Of a stretch of 22,378 nucleotides of DNA, positions 12,588-20,726 are shown piece after piece. The position numbers and the translations under genes are program-made. The stretch covers positions 1 through 22,378 of the forward strand of contig CAYXBU010000033.1 of the NCBI GenBank assembly GCA_964463245.1. The letters run 5' to 3'. The notes beneath the pieces are model-generated. The model did no database searches, had not been told where the DNA came from, and saw only the letters and a list, made by a program, of their open reading frames with translations. Source of the stretch: CAMEON01 sp964463245 (GTDB lineage: Bacteria; Bacillota; Clostridia; Oscillospirales; CAG-272). Position 1 is the first letter of the stretch; every line of letters starts with the position of its first letter.

Positions 12588-15392
12588 TTACTCGCCGATC
12601 ACGCGGCGGCAACGCGGGCAGAGGTAGCCGTCGCCGACCTCGGTGCCATCCGTCACAAATGTCCAGCAACGGTCGCACTTGCGCCCCTCCGCCGGGCTGA
12701 CCAGCACCGACACGCCGGTCTCGGCATCGGTGTAGGCACCCTCGGGTGCCTCTCCCTGCTCCACGGTCGCCTGCGAGGTCACGAAGATCAGATTCAGCTT
12801 GTCAGCGAAGGAATTAAGCAGGTCATACCGCTCGCGGTCGGTGGTATAGACCGTCACGCGGGCATCCAGTGCCTTACCGATCATCTTCTCGGCGCGCGCC
12901 AGCTCCAGAGCCTTCATCACACCGTCCCGCAGGGCAAACAGCTCGTCCCAGTGAGCCATCAGCTCCGGGAACTCGCATTCGGCGGACACCTCGGGCATGG
13001 CGTTGAGGAACACGCTCTCGCCGCGCTCGGAGGTCAGGTGGGGCATATGGTGCCAGATCTCCTCGCCGGTAAAGGCCAGGATGGGCGCGATCAGGCGGGT
13101 CAGGGCAGAGACCACGCGGTACATGGCGGTCTGCGCGCAACGCCGCTCGGTCGAGGTCTTGCCGTCGGTATAGAGTCTGTCCTTGGTGATGTCCACATAG
13201 AGCTTGGACAGCTCGTTGGTGCAGAAATTGTTGACGGCATGGGTCACGGTATGGAACTCGTAGCCGTCGTAGCCCGCGCGGCAGGTCTCGATCAGACGAT
13301 TCAGGCGGGACAGGATCCACTTATCGATGTCGTGCAGCTCACTGACCGGCACGCTGTCGGTGTTCGGATCAAAGTCCCCGATGTTGGCCAGCAGGATACG
13401 GGCAGTGTTGCGGATCTTGCGGTAGGTCTCGGACAGCTGACGGAAGATGGCATCCGAGCAGCGCACATCCGCGTGATAATCACTGGAGGCTGCCCAGAGA
13501 CGGACGATATCCGCGCCGTACTTCTTGACCACGTCGTTCGGGTCGATGCCGTTGCCCAGCGACTTGTGCATGGTGCGACCCTCGCCGTCCACGACCCAGC
13601 CGTGGGTCAGGACTTGGCGGTAGGGTGCTCCCTGCCCCTTGGCACCGACAGCCGTCAGCAGAGAGGACTGGAACCAGCCGCGATACTGGTCGCCGCCCTC
13701 CAAGTACATATCGGCAGGCCAGACCATGCCGTCCTTCTCGTGCGCCTCCAGCACACCGAAGTGGGTGGAGCCGGAGTCGAACCAGCCGTCCAGCGTGTTG
13801 GTCTCCTTCTCAAAGCTCTTGCCGCCGCAGTGCGGGCAGACAAAGCCCTCGGGCAACAGCTCGGCCGCCTCCCGCTCGAACCAGCAGTTCGACCCGTTCT
13901 GCCCGAACAGCTCGGACACACGGTCGATGGTCTCGGGCGTGCAAATGGGCTGACCGCAGTCCGCGCAGTAGAACACGGGAATGGGCAGACCCCAGTGCCG
14001 CTGACGGGAGATGCACCAGTCGGCGCGCTCCCGCACCATCTGGATCATGCGCTCCTCGCCCCATGCGGGCAGCCAGCTGACCTTATGGCAGGCCTCCACG
14101 GCCTCGTCCTTGAAGGCCTCGACCGAGCAGAACCACTGCGGGGTCGCGCGGAAGATGATGGGGCTCTTGCACCTCCAGCAGTGCGGGTACTCGTGTGCAA
14201 TGTCTGCCGAGGCGAACAGTGCCCCCGACTCCTTCATGTCGGTCAGGATGGCGGCATTGGAATCGGCATAGTACATCCCCGCGTACTTCCCTGCCTCGGC
14301 GGTCTGCCGTCCGCGGTCGTCCACCGGCACCACGACCTCGATACCGTACCGCTTACAGGTCTGGAAGTCATCTGCGCCGAAGCCGGGCGCGGTATGGACA
14401 CAGCCCGTACCGGAGTCCATGGTGACATAATCCGCCAGCAGGACGACGCTGTCCCGATCCAGGAACGGATGCGCGGTCTTGACGAATTCCAGCTCCCGCC
14501 CGGTGTAGGTCGCCAGGGTCTCGTAGCTCTCTACGCCGCCGACCTGCATGGTCTTCTCACACAGCGCCTCGGCGAGGATATAGTGACAGCCGTCTGCGGC
14601 TTTGACCAGCACATAGGTCTCGTCCGGGTTCAGCGCGATGGCCAGGTTTCCGGGGAGGGTCCAGGTCGTGGTCGTCCAGATGATGAAGTAGGTGTCGGCA
14701 AGGGGGGCGTACTTAGCGATGCGCCCGTCGATGTCATCCCGCACGCGGAACTTGACATAGATGGAGGTACAGGGGTCGGTCTGATACTCGATCTCGGCCT
14801 CGGCCAGTGCGGTCTCACACTTGGGGCACCAGTAGACCGGCTTCATGCCCTTGTAGATGGTTCCCTTCCCGTACATCTCGCCGAAGACCTTGATCTCCCG
14901 CGCCTCAAAGGAGGGAGCCATGGTCAGGTAGGGGTGCTCCCAGTCGCCGCTGACCCCCAGACGGACGAACTGCCCCATCTGGATGTCCACATACTTCTGC
15001 GCGAAGTCATGGCAGGCCGTGCGGAACTCCGGCACGCTCATGCGGCGGCGATCCAGCTTGTTCTTCTTGATGATGGCAGACTCGATGGGCATTCCGTGGT
15101 TATCCCAGCCCGGAATGTAGGGCACGCGGTAGCCCTCCATGACCTTGGACTTGTTAATGAAGTCCTTGAGCATCTTGTTCAACGCGGTCCCCATATGGAT
15201 GTTCCCGTTGGAGAACGGAGGGCCGTCGTGCAACTCAAAGGTCGGCTTTCCCGCCGCGTTCTCCAACATCAGGCGGTACAGGCCGATCTTCTCCCAGTAG
15301 GCCAGGGTCTCCGGCTCTCTGGCCGGAAGGTTCGCCCGCATGGAAAACTCCGTCGTGGGCAGGTTTAAGGTGCTTGTGTAATCAGTCGCCAT
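12588..15392 (-). CDS. ileS: Isoleucyl-tRNA synthetase
   Basis: The 934-residue class I synthetase charges tRNA-Ile and edits misactivated valine. The HIGH motif appears as HMGT (66-69) after DGPPFSNGNI. The CP1 editing domain contains the expected WTTTTWTLPGNLAI, and the KMSKS loop reads TMHKS (607-611) in GRTMHKSLGN, a looser form. The C-terminal zinc finger has CDRC and CPRC. Domain content and length match the eubacterial type. The frame is open upstream to 15503; the ATG at 15392 gives the usual N-terminus and has AAAGGAG 11 bases before it. The 120-base gap to ylmH is too short for a T-box leader and shows none. In Bacillus divIVA lies between these two genes; here it is missing. Confidence 0.97.
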   Translation of the reverse strand: MATDYTSTLNLPTTEFSMRANLPAREPETLAYWEKIGLYRLMLENAAGKPTFELHDGPPFSNGNIHMGTALNKMLKDFINKSKVMEGYRVPYIPGWDNHGMPIESAIIKKNKLDRRRMSVPEFRTACHDFAQKYVDIQMGQFVRLGVSGDWEHPYLTMAPSFEAREIKVFGEMYGKGTIYKGMKPVYWCPKCETALAEAEIEYQTDPCTSIYVKFRVRDDIDGRIAKYAPLADTYFIIWTTTTWTLPGNLAIALNPDETYVLVKAADGCHYILAEALCEKTMQVGGVESYETLATYTGRELEFVKTAHPFLDRDSVVLLADYVTMDSGTGCVHTAPGFGADDFQTCKRYGIEVVVPVDDRGRQTAEAGKYAGMYYADSNAAILTDMKESGALFASADIAHEYPHCWRCKSPIIFRATPQWFCSVEAFKDEAVEACHKVSWLPAWGEERMIQMVRERADWCISRQRHWGLPIPVFYCADCGQPICTPETIDRVSELFGQNGSNCWFEREAAELLPEGFVCPHCGGKSFEKETNTLDGWFDSGSTHFGVLEAHEKDGMVWPADMYLEGGDQYRGWFQSSLLTAVGAKGQGAPYRQVLTHGWVVDGEGRTMHKSLGNGIDPNDVVKKYGADIVRLWAASSDYHADVRCSDAIFRQLSETYRKIRNTARILLANIGDFDPNTDSVPVSELHDIDKWILSRLNRLIETCRAGYDGYEFHTVTHAVNNFCTNELSKLYVDITKDRLYTDGKTSTERRCAQTAMYRVVSALTRLIAPILAFTGEEIWHHMPHLTSERGESVFLNAMPEVSAECEFPELMAHWDELFALRDGVMKALELARAEKMIGKALDARVTVYTTDRERYDLLNSFADKLNLIFVTSQATVEQGEAPEGAYTDAETGVSVLVSPAEGRKCDRCWTFVTDGTEVGDGYLCPRCRRVIGE

Positions 15393-15485
15393 CGTCTTGA
15401 ATGCTCCTTTTATATATCTATCGTTGATGAATGGTAGGGTTTTCGGATGTCGGCTCGGTTTCGGTGCCCTTCCGACAGAGGGCGC

Positions 15486-15511
15486 GGGGTAAAACCCCTG
15501 CATAAAGCAGG
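15486..15511 (-). terminator. Weak hairpin after ylmH
   Basis: On the minus strand, CCTGC-TTTAT-GCAGG (15511-15497) lies just after the ylmH stop and is followed by GGTTTTACCCC. The latter can itself form an alternative GGGG/CCCC stem (15498-15486). It resembles a weak or alternative terminator, but the T-run is only four bases. The rest of the 120-base ylmH-ileS gap shows no gene. Confidence 0.3.
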
Positions 15512-15512
15512 A

Positions 15513-16382
15513 TCACAAATATTTCTCCGCCATCAGCCGCAGGCGGCCGCGGCGGTTCTCGCCGCCGAAGGGCAGGATGCGAAACTTCCCGTACCCGCGT
15601 ACCGAGAGGACGGCAGGTGGCTCGACGAGTCGGTCACAATCCCGCACCGTCTCGTACTCCAACTCGCACAGCCCCTGACGGATGAGGGCTTGGGCAGGCT
15701 CGCGGGACAGGCCGCACAGGGCGGCGATCACACAATCCAGTCGCTCCGAGGCGACGGTATCCTGCACGGGACGCACTCGTCGCGGCGGGATGACGACCTC
15801 CTCGGGGCTCAGGCGGCGGAGCCGCACCGTGTCCGAGCCGACCTTTTCCAGATTTTCGGAAAGGAAGCAGCTCACCCGCTCGGTGCAGAACAGGAGGGCG
15901 CACTTCCCCTCCTCGTCGAGAAGAATGTCACCCAGCGTGTCCCGCTCCAGCCCCAGACCCAGCACGGCACCCATGTAATCCCGATGGGAGAGCGTCCTGT
16001 ACCCGGAGCCATAAATCGAAAGCGCGGCGGTCATCTCCGCCGCTTGATCTGCCGGGTCATCCAGACCCGCCTCGCGCAAAAGCAGGGACGGGGACACACC
16101 ACCGCCATCGGTCGGCTGTTCGGGCAGAAGCCCCTCGGTATAATCCGGGAGGATCATCGCCCGCACCCGCTCGGCCTCGGGGTAGCCGCCCCACAGTGCC
16201 GCCGTACCGGCGCGGAGCCGCGCCGACAGGTACTGACGGGCATACTTTGCCTCTCGTGGGGTCAGGAACGGAGTGGCGACCAGAAGTCCCTTCTCTGCCT
16301 GTCCGCACAGGTCATCCAGCCGCGCATACAGCGCCACGATCTCCTCGTCCGGTGCGCCGCGGCGCATATCTCGCCCACCCAT
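15513..16382 (-). CDS. ylmH: YlmH-family S4-domain RNA-binding protein
   Basis: The 289-residue protein belongs to the YlmH family of the division-associated ylm cluster. The N-terminal two thirds form the YlmH-specific domain, with LTPREAKYARQYL and SIYGSGYRTLSHRDYMGAVLGLGL. A C-terminal S4 domain (about 195-260) contains RLDCVIAALCGLSREPAQALI. In Bacillus, YlmH binds ribosomal 50S complexes and can assist ribosome-associated quality control; that function is transferred from the family. The start ATG shares one base with the TGA of ylmG (TGATG), a sign of coupled translation. An alternative ATG five codons in is possible. The gene is followed directly by the ileS leader. Confidence 0.92.
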   Translation of the reverse strand: MGGRDMRRGAPDEEIVALYARLDDLCGQAEKGLLVATPFLTPREAKYARQYLSARLRAGTAALWGGYPEAERVRAMILPDYTEGLLPEQPTDGGGVSPSLLLREAGLDDPADQAAEMTAALSIYGSGYRTLSHRDYMGAVLGLGLERDTLGDILLDEEGKCALLFCTERVSCFLSENLEKVGSDTVRLRRLSPEEVVIPPRRVRPVQDTVASERLDCVIAALCGLSREPAQALIRQGLCELEYETVRDCDRLVEPPAVLSVRGYGKFRILPFGGENRRGRLRLMAEKYL

Positions 16383-16660
16383 CAGAGGAAGCCCTCCAGC
16401 AGTACCGTGACGAATCCTACCAGCACCACCGTCAGCAGGAAGGGCATATCCAAGGGGCCGCCCTGAAACCAGCCAAAGCGGGCACAGAGCCGCCGTATCG
16501 GCAGGATCAGCGGCTCTGTCACCAACGCCAGAAAGGTCATGACGACGTTCTCCCCCTCCTGCATGAACCAGGACAGGATCGCACGCAGGAAGAGGGCGAC
16601 CGACACGAACTCAAAGAACAGCACGAGAAATCTCGTACAGACATAGATCACGTCATCCAC
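16382..16660 (-). CDS. ylmG: YggT/YlmG-family membrane protein
   Basis: The 92-residue integral membrane protein belongs to the YggT family (PF02325). Two hydrophobic helices flank the conserved LRAILSWFMQEGE and EPLILPIRRL. YggT proteins neighbour sepF in many bacteria and chloroplast lineages and are linked to division or nucleoid/plastid distribution, without a defined biochemical role. The start is a GTG at 16660; GGAGG lies about 11 bases before it, and an internal Met would remove helix 1. The gene lies 38 bases after sepF and overlaps ylmH by one base. Confidence 0.93.
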   Translation of the reverse strand: MDDVIYVCTRFLVLFFEFVSVALFLRAILSWFMQEGENVVMTFLALVTEPLILPIRRLCARFGWFQGGPLDMPFLLTVVLVGFVTVLLEGFL

Positions 16661-16698
16661 GCCGTGCTCGTCCTCCCTGCCGATCGCCCGAGGTAGGC

Positions 16699-17451
16699 TT
16701 ACAGCTCGTCATCCTCGATCTCGGTGTCATCCGACTCGTCGTCGGGAAGCTCCTCGTCGATCTCCTCGTCATCCTTCATGCCGGCCTGCAGTTCTTCGAT
16801 GTCCAACTCGACATCCTCGCGGCTCAGGACGATCATGGTGGAGTCATCCAGACGGTACATATCCGCCTCCAGAGCCTGTCCCACGCCGGACATGAAGTCC
16901 AAGAGGCGCATCATGGCCGAGTTCTCCAGCTTGCGAACATCCACGACCACCACATTGCCCTCCTTCAGGGCAGCCACCAGCTCCTCGCGGCACTCCATAT
17001 AGGTACTCGGCAGGAAGCACTGCACGGTCGGCTCCTTCTTGGGCGCATACCGTGCGGCTCTTCTGCCGCCCTCTTCCGACCATCGACGGCCACCACGGGG
17101 CTCGTAGTACTCGGCATTGCTGTCGTATGCATCATTCATGTCATCACGATCATCGTACCGGTCGCCGTAGCGATCCTCACTGCGGCGAGTCATGCGGTCG
17201 TCGGTATAGCGACGCTCGGTGCGGCGGGGCTCGCCGTAGTAGTCGCGATCCTCCTCGGCGGGACGACGGCGCGACTCACCCCGAGACGGCTCATAGTACC
17301 CGTCATCCTCGTCGACAGCACGGCGGCGGTCACCCCTGCGGCGGTCGCGGGGATCGTAATCATCATCGGAGTAGGCGTCGCCGTAATCCTCGTCCCTGTC
17401 CTCGATGTCCTCTCGTTCGCCCAAATTCTTGAAAAAGTTTTTGACAGACAT
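16699..17451 (-). CDS. sepF: Cell division protein SepF with long polyampholyte linker
   Basis: SepF tethers FtsZ to the membrane and shapes the septal ring. The 250-residue product has the N-terminal amphipathic membrane helix (MSVKNFFKNLGE) and a SepF core at about 141-213 (PTVQCFLPSTYMECREELV, then MMRLLDFMSGVGQALEADMYRL). Between them is a linker of about 125 residues rich in Asp, Arg, Glu and Tyr. After the core comes an acidic tail of about 37 residues (DDEEIDEELPDDESDD). Bacillus SepF is about 150 residues, so this form is much longer because of disordered segments. The ATG at 17451 has AAAGGA in front. It lies 30 bases after ylmE and 38 before ylmG. DivIVA, the usual neighbour, is absent. 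Confidence 0.95.
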   Translation of the reverse strand: MSVKNFFKNLGEREDIEDRDEDYGDAYSDDDYDPRDRRRGDRRRAVDEDDGYYEPSRGESRRRPAEEDRDYYGEPRRTERRYTDDRMTRRSEDRYGDRYDDRDDMNDAYDSNAEYYEPRGGRRWSEEGGRRAARYAPKKEPTVQCFLPSTYMECREELVAALKEGNVVVVDVRKLENSAMMRLLDFMSGVGQALEADMYRLDDSTMIVLSREDVELDIEELQAGMKDDEEIDEELPDDESDDTEIEDDEL

Positions 17452-17481
17452 AGCAATTTCCTTTCCTGTATGTTGTGTTCT

Positions 17482-18231
17482 TTAATAATGTTTCTCGTTT
17501 ATATTCGGCGGGATAGCCTCCCGTGCGAACAATGCTCGTCCGACCCGCACCTGAGTCGCCCCCTCGGCGGCGGCGTACAGGTAGCTCTCGGACATCCCCA
17601 TGGACAGCACCATCGGGGTATCGGTCGACCCGACTCCCGCCCACAGCTCTTGTGCCAGACGGCGGGTCTCGCCGAACATACGGCGGTAGGAGGTCTCGTC
17701 TCCGCGGGCGGCCATGGTCATGAAGCCGCGTAGGCGCAGGTGCTCAAAGCTCCTCAGCTCGCGGACGAAGGACGCTGCCTCTTCCGGAAGGACGCCGCCC
17801 TTGTTCAGCTCCCGCCCGCTGTTGATCTCCACCAGCACGTCGGTCACGCGGTCATGCCGCTCGGCCTGCCGCTCCAGCTCCATGGCAAGGTTTAAGGAGT
17901 CCAGCGACTCGACCATATCCACTTTATCTATGATGTATTTGACTTTATTGGTCTGCAGGCTGCCGATGAAATGCAGGGTGGTTCCGTCCTTGTCCAGCCT
18001 GTCGTACCGCTCTCTCAGCTGCTGTACCCGATTCTCCCCCAGATGGGTGACCCCCAGGTGACGCAGGTGGTTGATCTCCCCCACATCGGCACTCTTGATC
18101 GCCGCCAGCAGGGTGATCTCCGCAGGGTCTCGCCCGACGGCGCGGCATACCTCCGCGATCCGCCACCGCACCCGCTCCAGGTTGCGGTCGATATATCCGT
18201 AGTCGGTCGGCAGAAACGCCGTATCCGTCAT
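17482..18231 (-). CDS. ylmE: YggS/YlmE-family PLP-binding homeostasis protein
   Basis: The 249-residue protein belongs to the YggS/PLPBP family, single-domain TIM-barrel proteins that bind pyridoxal phosphate and balance B6 and amino-acid metabolism. The PLP lysine is expected at K46 (LLAAIKSADVGEI). Family motifs are present: LGENRVQQL, HFIGSLQTNKVKYI, VLVEINSGRELNKGG, LSMGMSESY and GATQVRVGRALF. The usual MSxD is MSES here, a minor deviation. GGAGGTGAT a few bases before the ATG is an almost perfect anti-16S match, so expression should be strong. In the ylm cluster it regularly precedes sepF. Confidence 0.95.
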   Translation of the reverse strand: MTDTAFLPTDYGYIDRNLERVRWRIAEVCRAVGRDPAEITLLAAIKSADVGEINHLRHLGVTHLGENRVQQLRERYDRLDKDGTTLHFIGSLQTNKVKYIIDKVDMVESLDSLNLAMELERQAERHDRVTDVLVEINSGRELNKGGVLPEEAASFVRELRSFEHLRLRGFMTMAARGDETSYRRMFGETRRLAQELWAGVGSTDTPMVLSMGMSESYLYAAAEGATQVRVGRALFAREAIPPNINEKHY

Positions 18232-18272
18232 ACAATCACCTCCGAGGCCGCATGGCCCATCGATCGGGGGGA

Positions 18273-19670
18273 TCAGGAAATGACCTTCCCCTCATACAGA
18301 TTTCGTCCGCCGGTGATCACGCGGTCGTTCAGATTTAAGAAAGACCAGCCGTCCGCCTTGATGCCCGCGACCCACGCAGGATCGGTCTCTGGATCCTCCA
18401 GCACCGCCTGTACCTCATCCACCGTGCGGAGGATGACATACCCGTCCCGCTCGGCGCGTACCGCCACGCGGCGGAAGACCACGCGGTTGCCCGACAGGAC
18501 ATACACACCGGTCACCGGCTCCCCCGTCGCGGGAGATTCCAGATTGACCAATGCCGAGGTCGGAACGCGATAGCCCGATACCGTCTCCAGCACCGCCTCG
18601 ACCGTCAGGCTCCGTACCGTCAGCAGAAGCTCCGGGGCATCCTGTGTGGAAAAGACCACCAGAGCCTCGTCCCCGACCGCCTCGTTGCGAACGCAGGTCA
18701 AGGTCAGCTTGCTCCCTGCGGCGTCTCCGCACAGGGCGCGGTAGCGAGTCCCGACCGCAAAGCGGGAGGCATCCTCGGCAGGCAGGCAGGTCGCGGCATA
18801 GGTCAGGGAGCTGTAGACCAGCTTCCCGGCGGCCGCCGCCCCGAGGTCATCATCCCGCACGCCATCGGCGTAGGCCGTCAGGGCGCGGAAGTCCTCCATG
18901 GTCATGGTGTTGACCCGAGAGGATGCGAAGTAGGCCTCCAGTCCGTCCGAGTCATAGAAGAACCACCCGGCGCGCTCGGCGGTCAGACTGCCGACCTGCG
19001 GCAGACCCGCGACCAGAGCCGCCTGCTCCCCGCGGAGACTGTCGGCACTCACGGTCATGTCGGTACCGCCCAGTGCCGCGTAGTAAGCATTCAATGCAGC
19101 CAGCAGCTCCTCCTCCGCAAGGGAAGCAGCCTCCGGTCGCCCTGCGGCAGAGGCCGCCAGAGCCACGCGGTATTGCGCCTCGGCCGTGGCCAGCGCATCG
19201 GTCGCGCCCGTGAGGCCGTCGAAGCGATCCGACTCCAGCTTCTGCAAGCGATCCCCGTAGCGATCCAGCTGATCCTGCAGGGTATCGGCATCGGTTGCAA
19301 CGTATATACTGCCCAGTGTCTTGCCCGTCGGGACTTTCTCCCCATCGCGGACAGCGTAGAGGAACAGGTTCCCGTTCTGCGGGCTCACCGCCGCCTCGTC
19401 CCGAAACAGGTAGAGGGTAAGGTCGGCGTACACCGTGTCGGTGATCTCCTGCGTGCGCAGGGTGTTCAGCCCGGTCGTCAGGTGGCGGGCACATTGATAC
19501 ACGGCAAAGCTGATCAGCCCCAGCATCAAGCAAACGAACCCGACATTCAGAAGAGCGCGGGTGGGCTTTCGGTGTCGGCGGGAGTCCCGCGAGCCGTGCC
19601 CCCGACTCTCCGACGGGTGTCTCCCGTCATCGGGGATGGGTGCCGGAACATAGGATGGTTTCTGACTCAT
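18273..19670 (-). CDS. HlyD-like membrane-anchored adaptor protein
   Basis: The 465-residue protein has a 35-residue Arg/Ser/Pro-rich cytoplasmic leader, one membrane helix (about 40-60) and a large outside domain. That domain resembles HlyD/membrane-fusion adaptors: a segment with VSPQNGNLFLYAVRDGEKVPTGK like the biotinyl-lipoyl half-motifs, an alpha-helical hairpin (about 130-200), and a C-terminal beta region with VPTSALVN, GVYVLSGNRVVFRRV and ITGGRNLYEGKVI. Such proteins normally link inner-membrane transporters to outer partners, yet no transporter gene lies beside it. From memory, HlyD-like proteins occur beside ylmE and sepF in other Clostridia; if so, the link may be to the envelope or division. 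That role is inference. GGGGG precedes the ATG at 19670. It probably starts the ylm operon, since an extended -10 lies upstream. Confidence 0.7.
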   Translation of the reverse strand: MSQKPSYVPAPIPDDGRHPSESRGHGSRDSRRHRKPTRALLNVGFVCLMLGLISFAVYQCARHLTTGLNTLRTQEITDTVYADLTLYLFRDEAAVSPQNGNLFLYAVRDGEKVPTGKTLGSIYVATDADTLQDQLDRYGDRLQKLESDRFDGLTGATDALATAEAQYRVALAASAAGRPEAASLAEEELLAALNAYYAALGGTDMTVSADSLRGEQAALVAGLPQVGSLTAERAGWFFYDSDGLEAYFASSRVNTMTMEDFRALTAYADGVRDDDLGAAAAGKLVYSSLTYAATCLPAEDASRFAVGTRYRALCGDAAGSKLTLTCVRNEAVGDEALVVFSTQDAPELLLTVRSLTVEAVLETVSGYRVPTSALVNLESPATGEPVTGVYVLSGNRVVFRRVAVRAERDGYVILRTVDEVQAVLEDPETDPAWVAGIKADGWSFLNLNDRVITGGRNLYEGKVIS

Positions 19671-19737
19671 GTTGCCCCCTTCCGGCTCGGTCGCCGTGGC
19701 AGAGGGTACAGATACCCCTTGTTTGCCACTCCCCTAT

Positions 19738-19746
19738 AGTATAGCA
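19738..19746 (-). promoter_or_regulatory. Extended -10 promoter ahead of the HlyD-ylm operon
   Basis: On the minus strand, TGC-TATACT forms an extended -10, and no good -35 is found at 16-18 bases. It lies about 70 bases before the HlyD-like ATG and 12 bases past the miaA stop. A small GGTA-TCTG-TACC stem follows in the leader. It is plausible as the start of the hlyD-like/ylmE/sepF transcript, but unproven. Confidence 0.45.
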
Positions 19747-19757
19747 CATTTTCTCGT

Positions 19758-20726
19758 TCAGGAAAAGAGATTTTCCACATTGTTTACAATATCTTCAAAA
19801 TTTCGCGGTCTTTCCCCATCGTCCGCCTCGACCCAAGTGACATAGGGGCGCGCCGAGAACCAAGTCAGCTGACGCTTGGCGTAATGCCGTGTCGCCAGCT
19901 TGAGGGTCTCGACAGCCTGCTCCCGCGTAGCGTGGCCGTCCAGCCATGGGAACAACTCCTTGTAGCCGATGGCCTGCGCCGCCGTCTTGCAGACATCAAA
20001 GACCCCCGCCTCTCGCAGACGGCGGGTCTCCTCCGGCAGACCTGCCGCCATCATCTGCTCCACCCGACGGTCGATGCGGTGGTAGAGCAGCTGTCGATTG
20101 CCGTAATGCAGACCCACGACCAGTGCCCGATAGGGGCACTCGACCTCCCGCGAGGCACGATCCAGCTCGCTCTTGCGCTTGCCGGTGGTCTCGTATATCT
20201 CCAGCGCACGGATGACCCGCTTGACATTATTGGGGTGGATGGCGGCGGCACTCTCAGGATCTACCTCGGCCAGACGGCGATGCAGAGCCGCGTTGCCCTC
20301 GGCGGCGGCAAAGGCCGCCAGCTGCTCCCGCAGGGCGGGGTCGGTCTCGGTCTCCTCGAAGGAACCGCCGCGCAGGAAGGCATCCAAGTACAGCCCCGTC
20401 CCGCCGCAGAGGATGGGCAGCTTGCCCCGCGCCAGAATATCCTCGACCGCCGCACGGGCATCCCGCACATAGTCGGCGCAGGAGTAGCCGCGCGGATCGG
20501 TCGGGTCGGCGATGTCGATGAGCCAATGCGGAATGCCCGCCTGCTCGGTCTTGTCCGGCTTGGCAGTGCCGATATCCATGCCGCGGTAGAGCTGCATGGA
20601 GTCGCAGGAGACGATCTCCCCGCCGTGCCGCCGTGCCAGCTCGATGGCCAGTGCAGTCTTCCCGCCGGCGGTACAGCCCACGACCGCAAGCAGGAAGGGC
20701 TTTTCCCGCTCGGGGAGGGTGGTCAC
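19758..20726 (-). CDS. miaA: tRNA dimethylallyltransferase
   Basis: The 322-residue enzyme transfers a dimethylallyl group to N6 of A37 in tRNAs that read codons starting with U. The P-loop is GCTAGGKT (17-24), a variant of the usual GPTASGKT. It is followed by SCDSMQLYRGMDIGTAKP, PHWLIDIADP, the LCGGTGLYLDAFL block, NNVKRVIRALEIYETTG and, near the C-terminus, RHYAKRQLTWF. Length is normal. The start is GTG at 20726, supported by AGGAG eight bases upstream and a GTGA overlap with the preceding stop. It forms a pair with the metallo-hydrolase gene and is followed by the promoter of the HlyD-ylm operon. Confidence 0.96.
   Translation of the reverse strand: MTTLPEREKPFLLAVVGCTAGGKTALAIELARRHGGEIVSCDSMQLYRGMDIGTAKPDKTEQAGIPHWLIDIADPTDPRGYSCADYVRDARAAVEDILARGKLPILCGGTGLYLDAFLRGGSFEETETDPALREQLAAFAAAEGNAALHRRLAEVDPESAAAIHPNNVKRVIRALEIYETTGKRKSELDRASREVECPYRALVVGLHYGNRQLLYHRIDRRVEQMMAAGLPEETRRLREAGVFDVCKTAAQAIGYKELFPWLDGHATREQAVETLKLATRHYAKRQLTWFSARPYVTWVEADDGERPRNFEDIVNNVENLFS

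Noticed and set aside
12534..15368. Very long plus-strand open frame of 944 codons
   Set aside because: It is antisense to ileS in a high-GC gene whose third-position bias removes stop codons; its translation is His/Gly/Val/Gln-rich and matches no family, while the minus strand encodes an unmistakable IleS.
15393..15512. Possible T-box leader before ileS
   Set aside because: The 120-base gap is too short, and no T-box consensus, specifier stem or strong terminator before ileS is seen.
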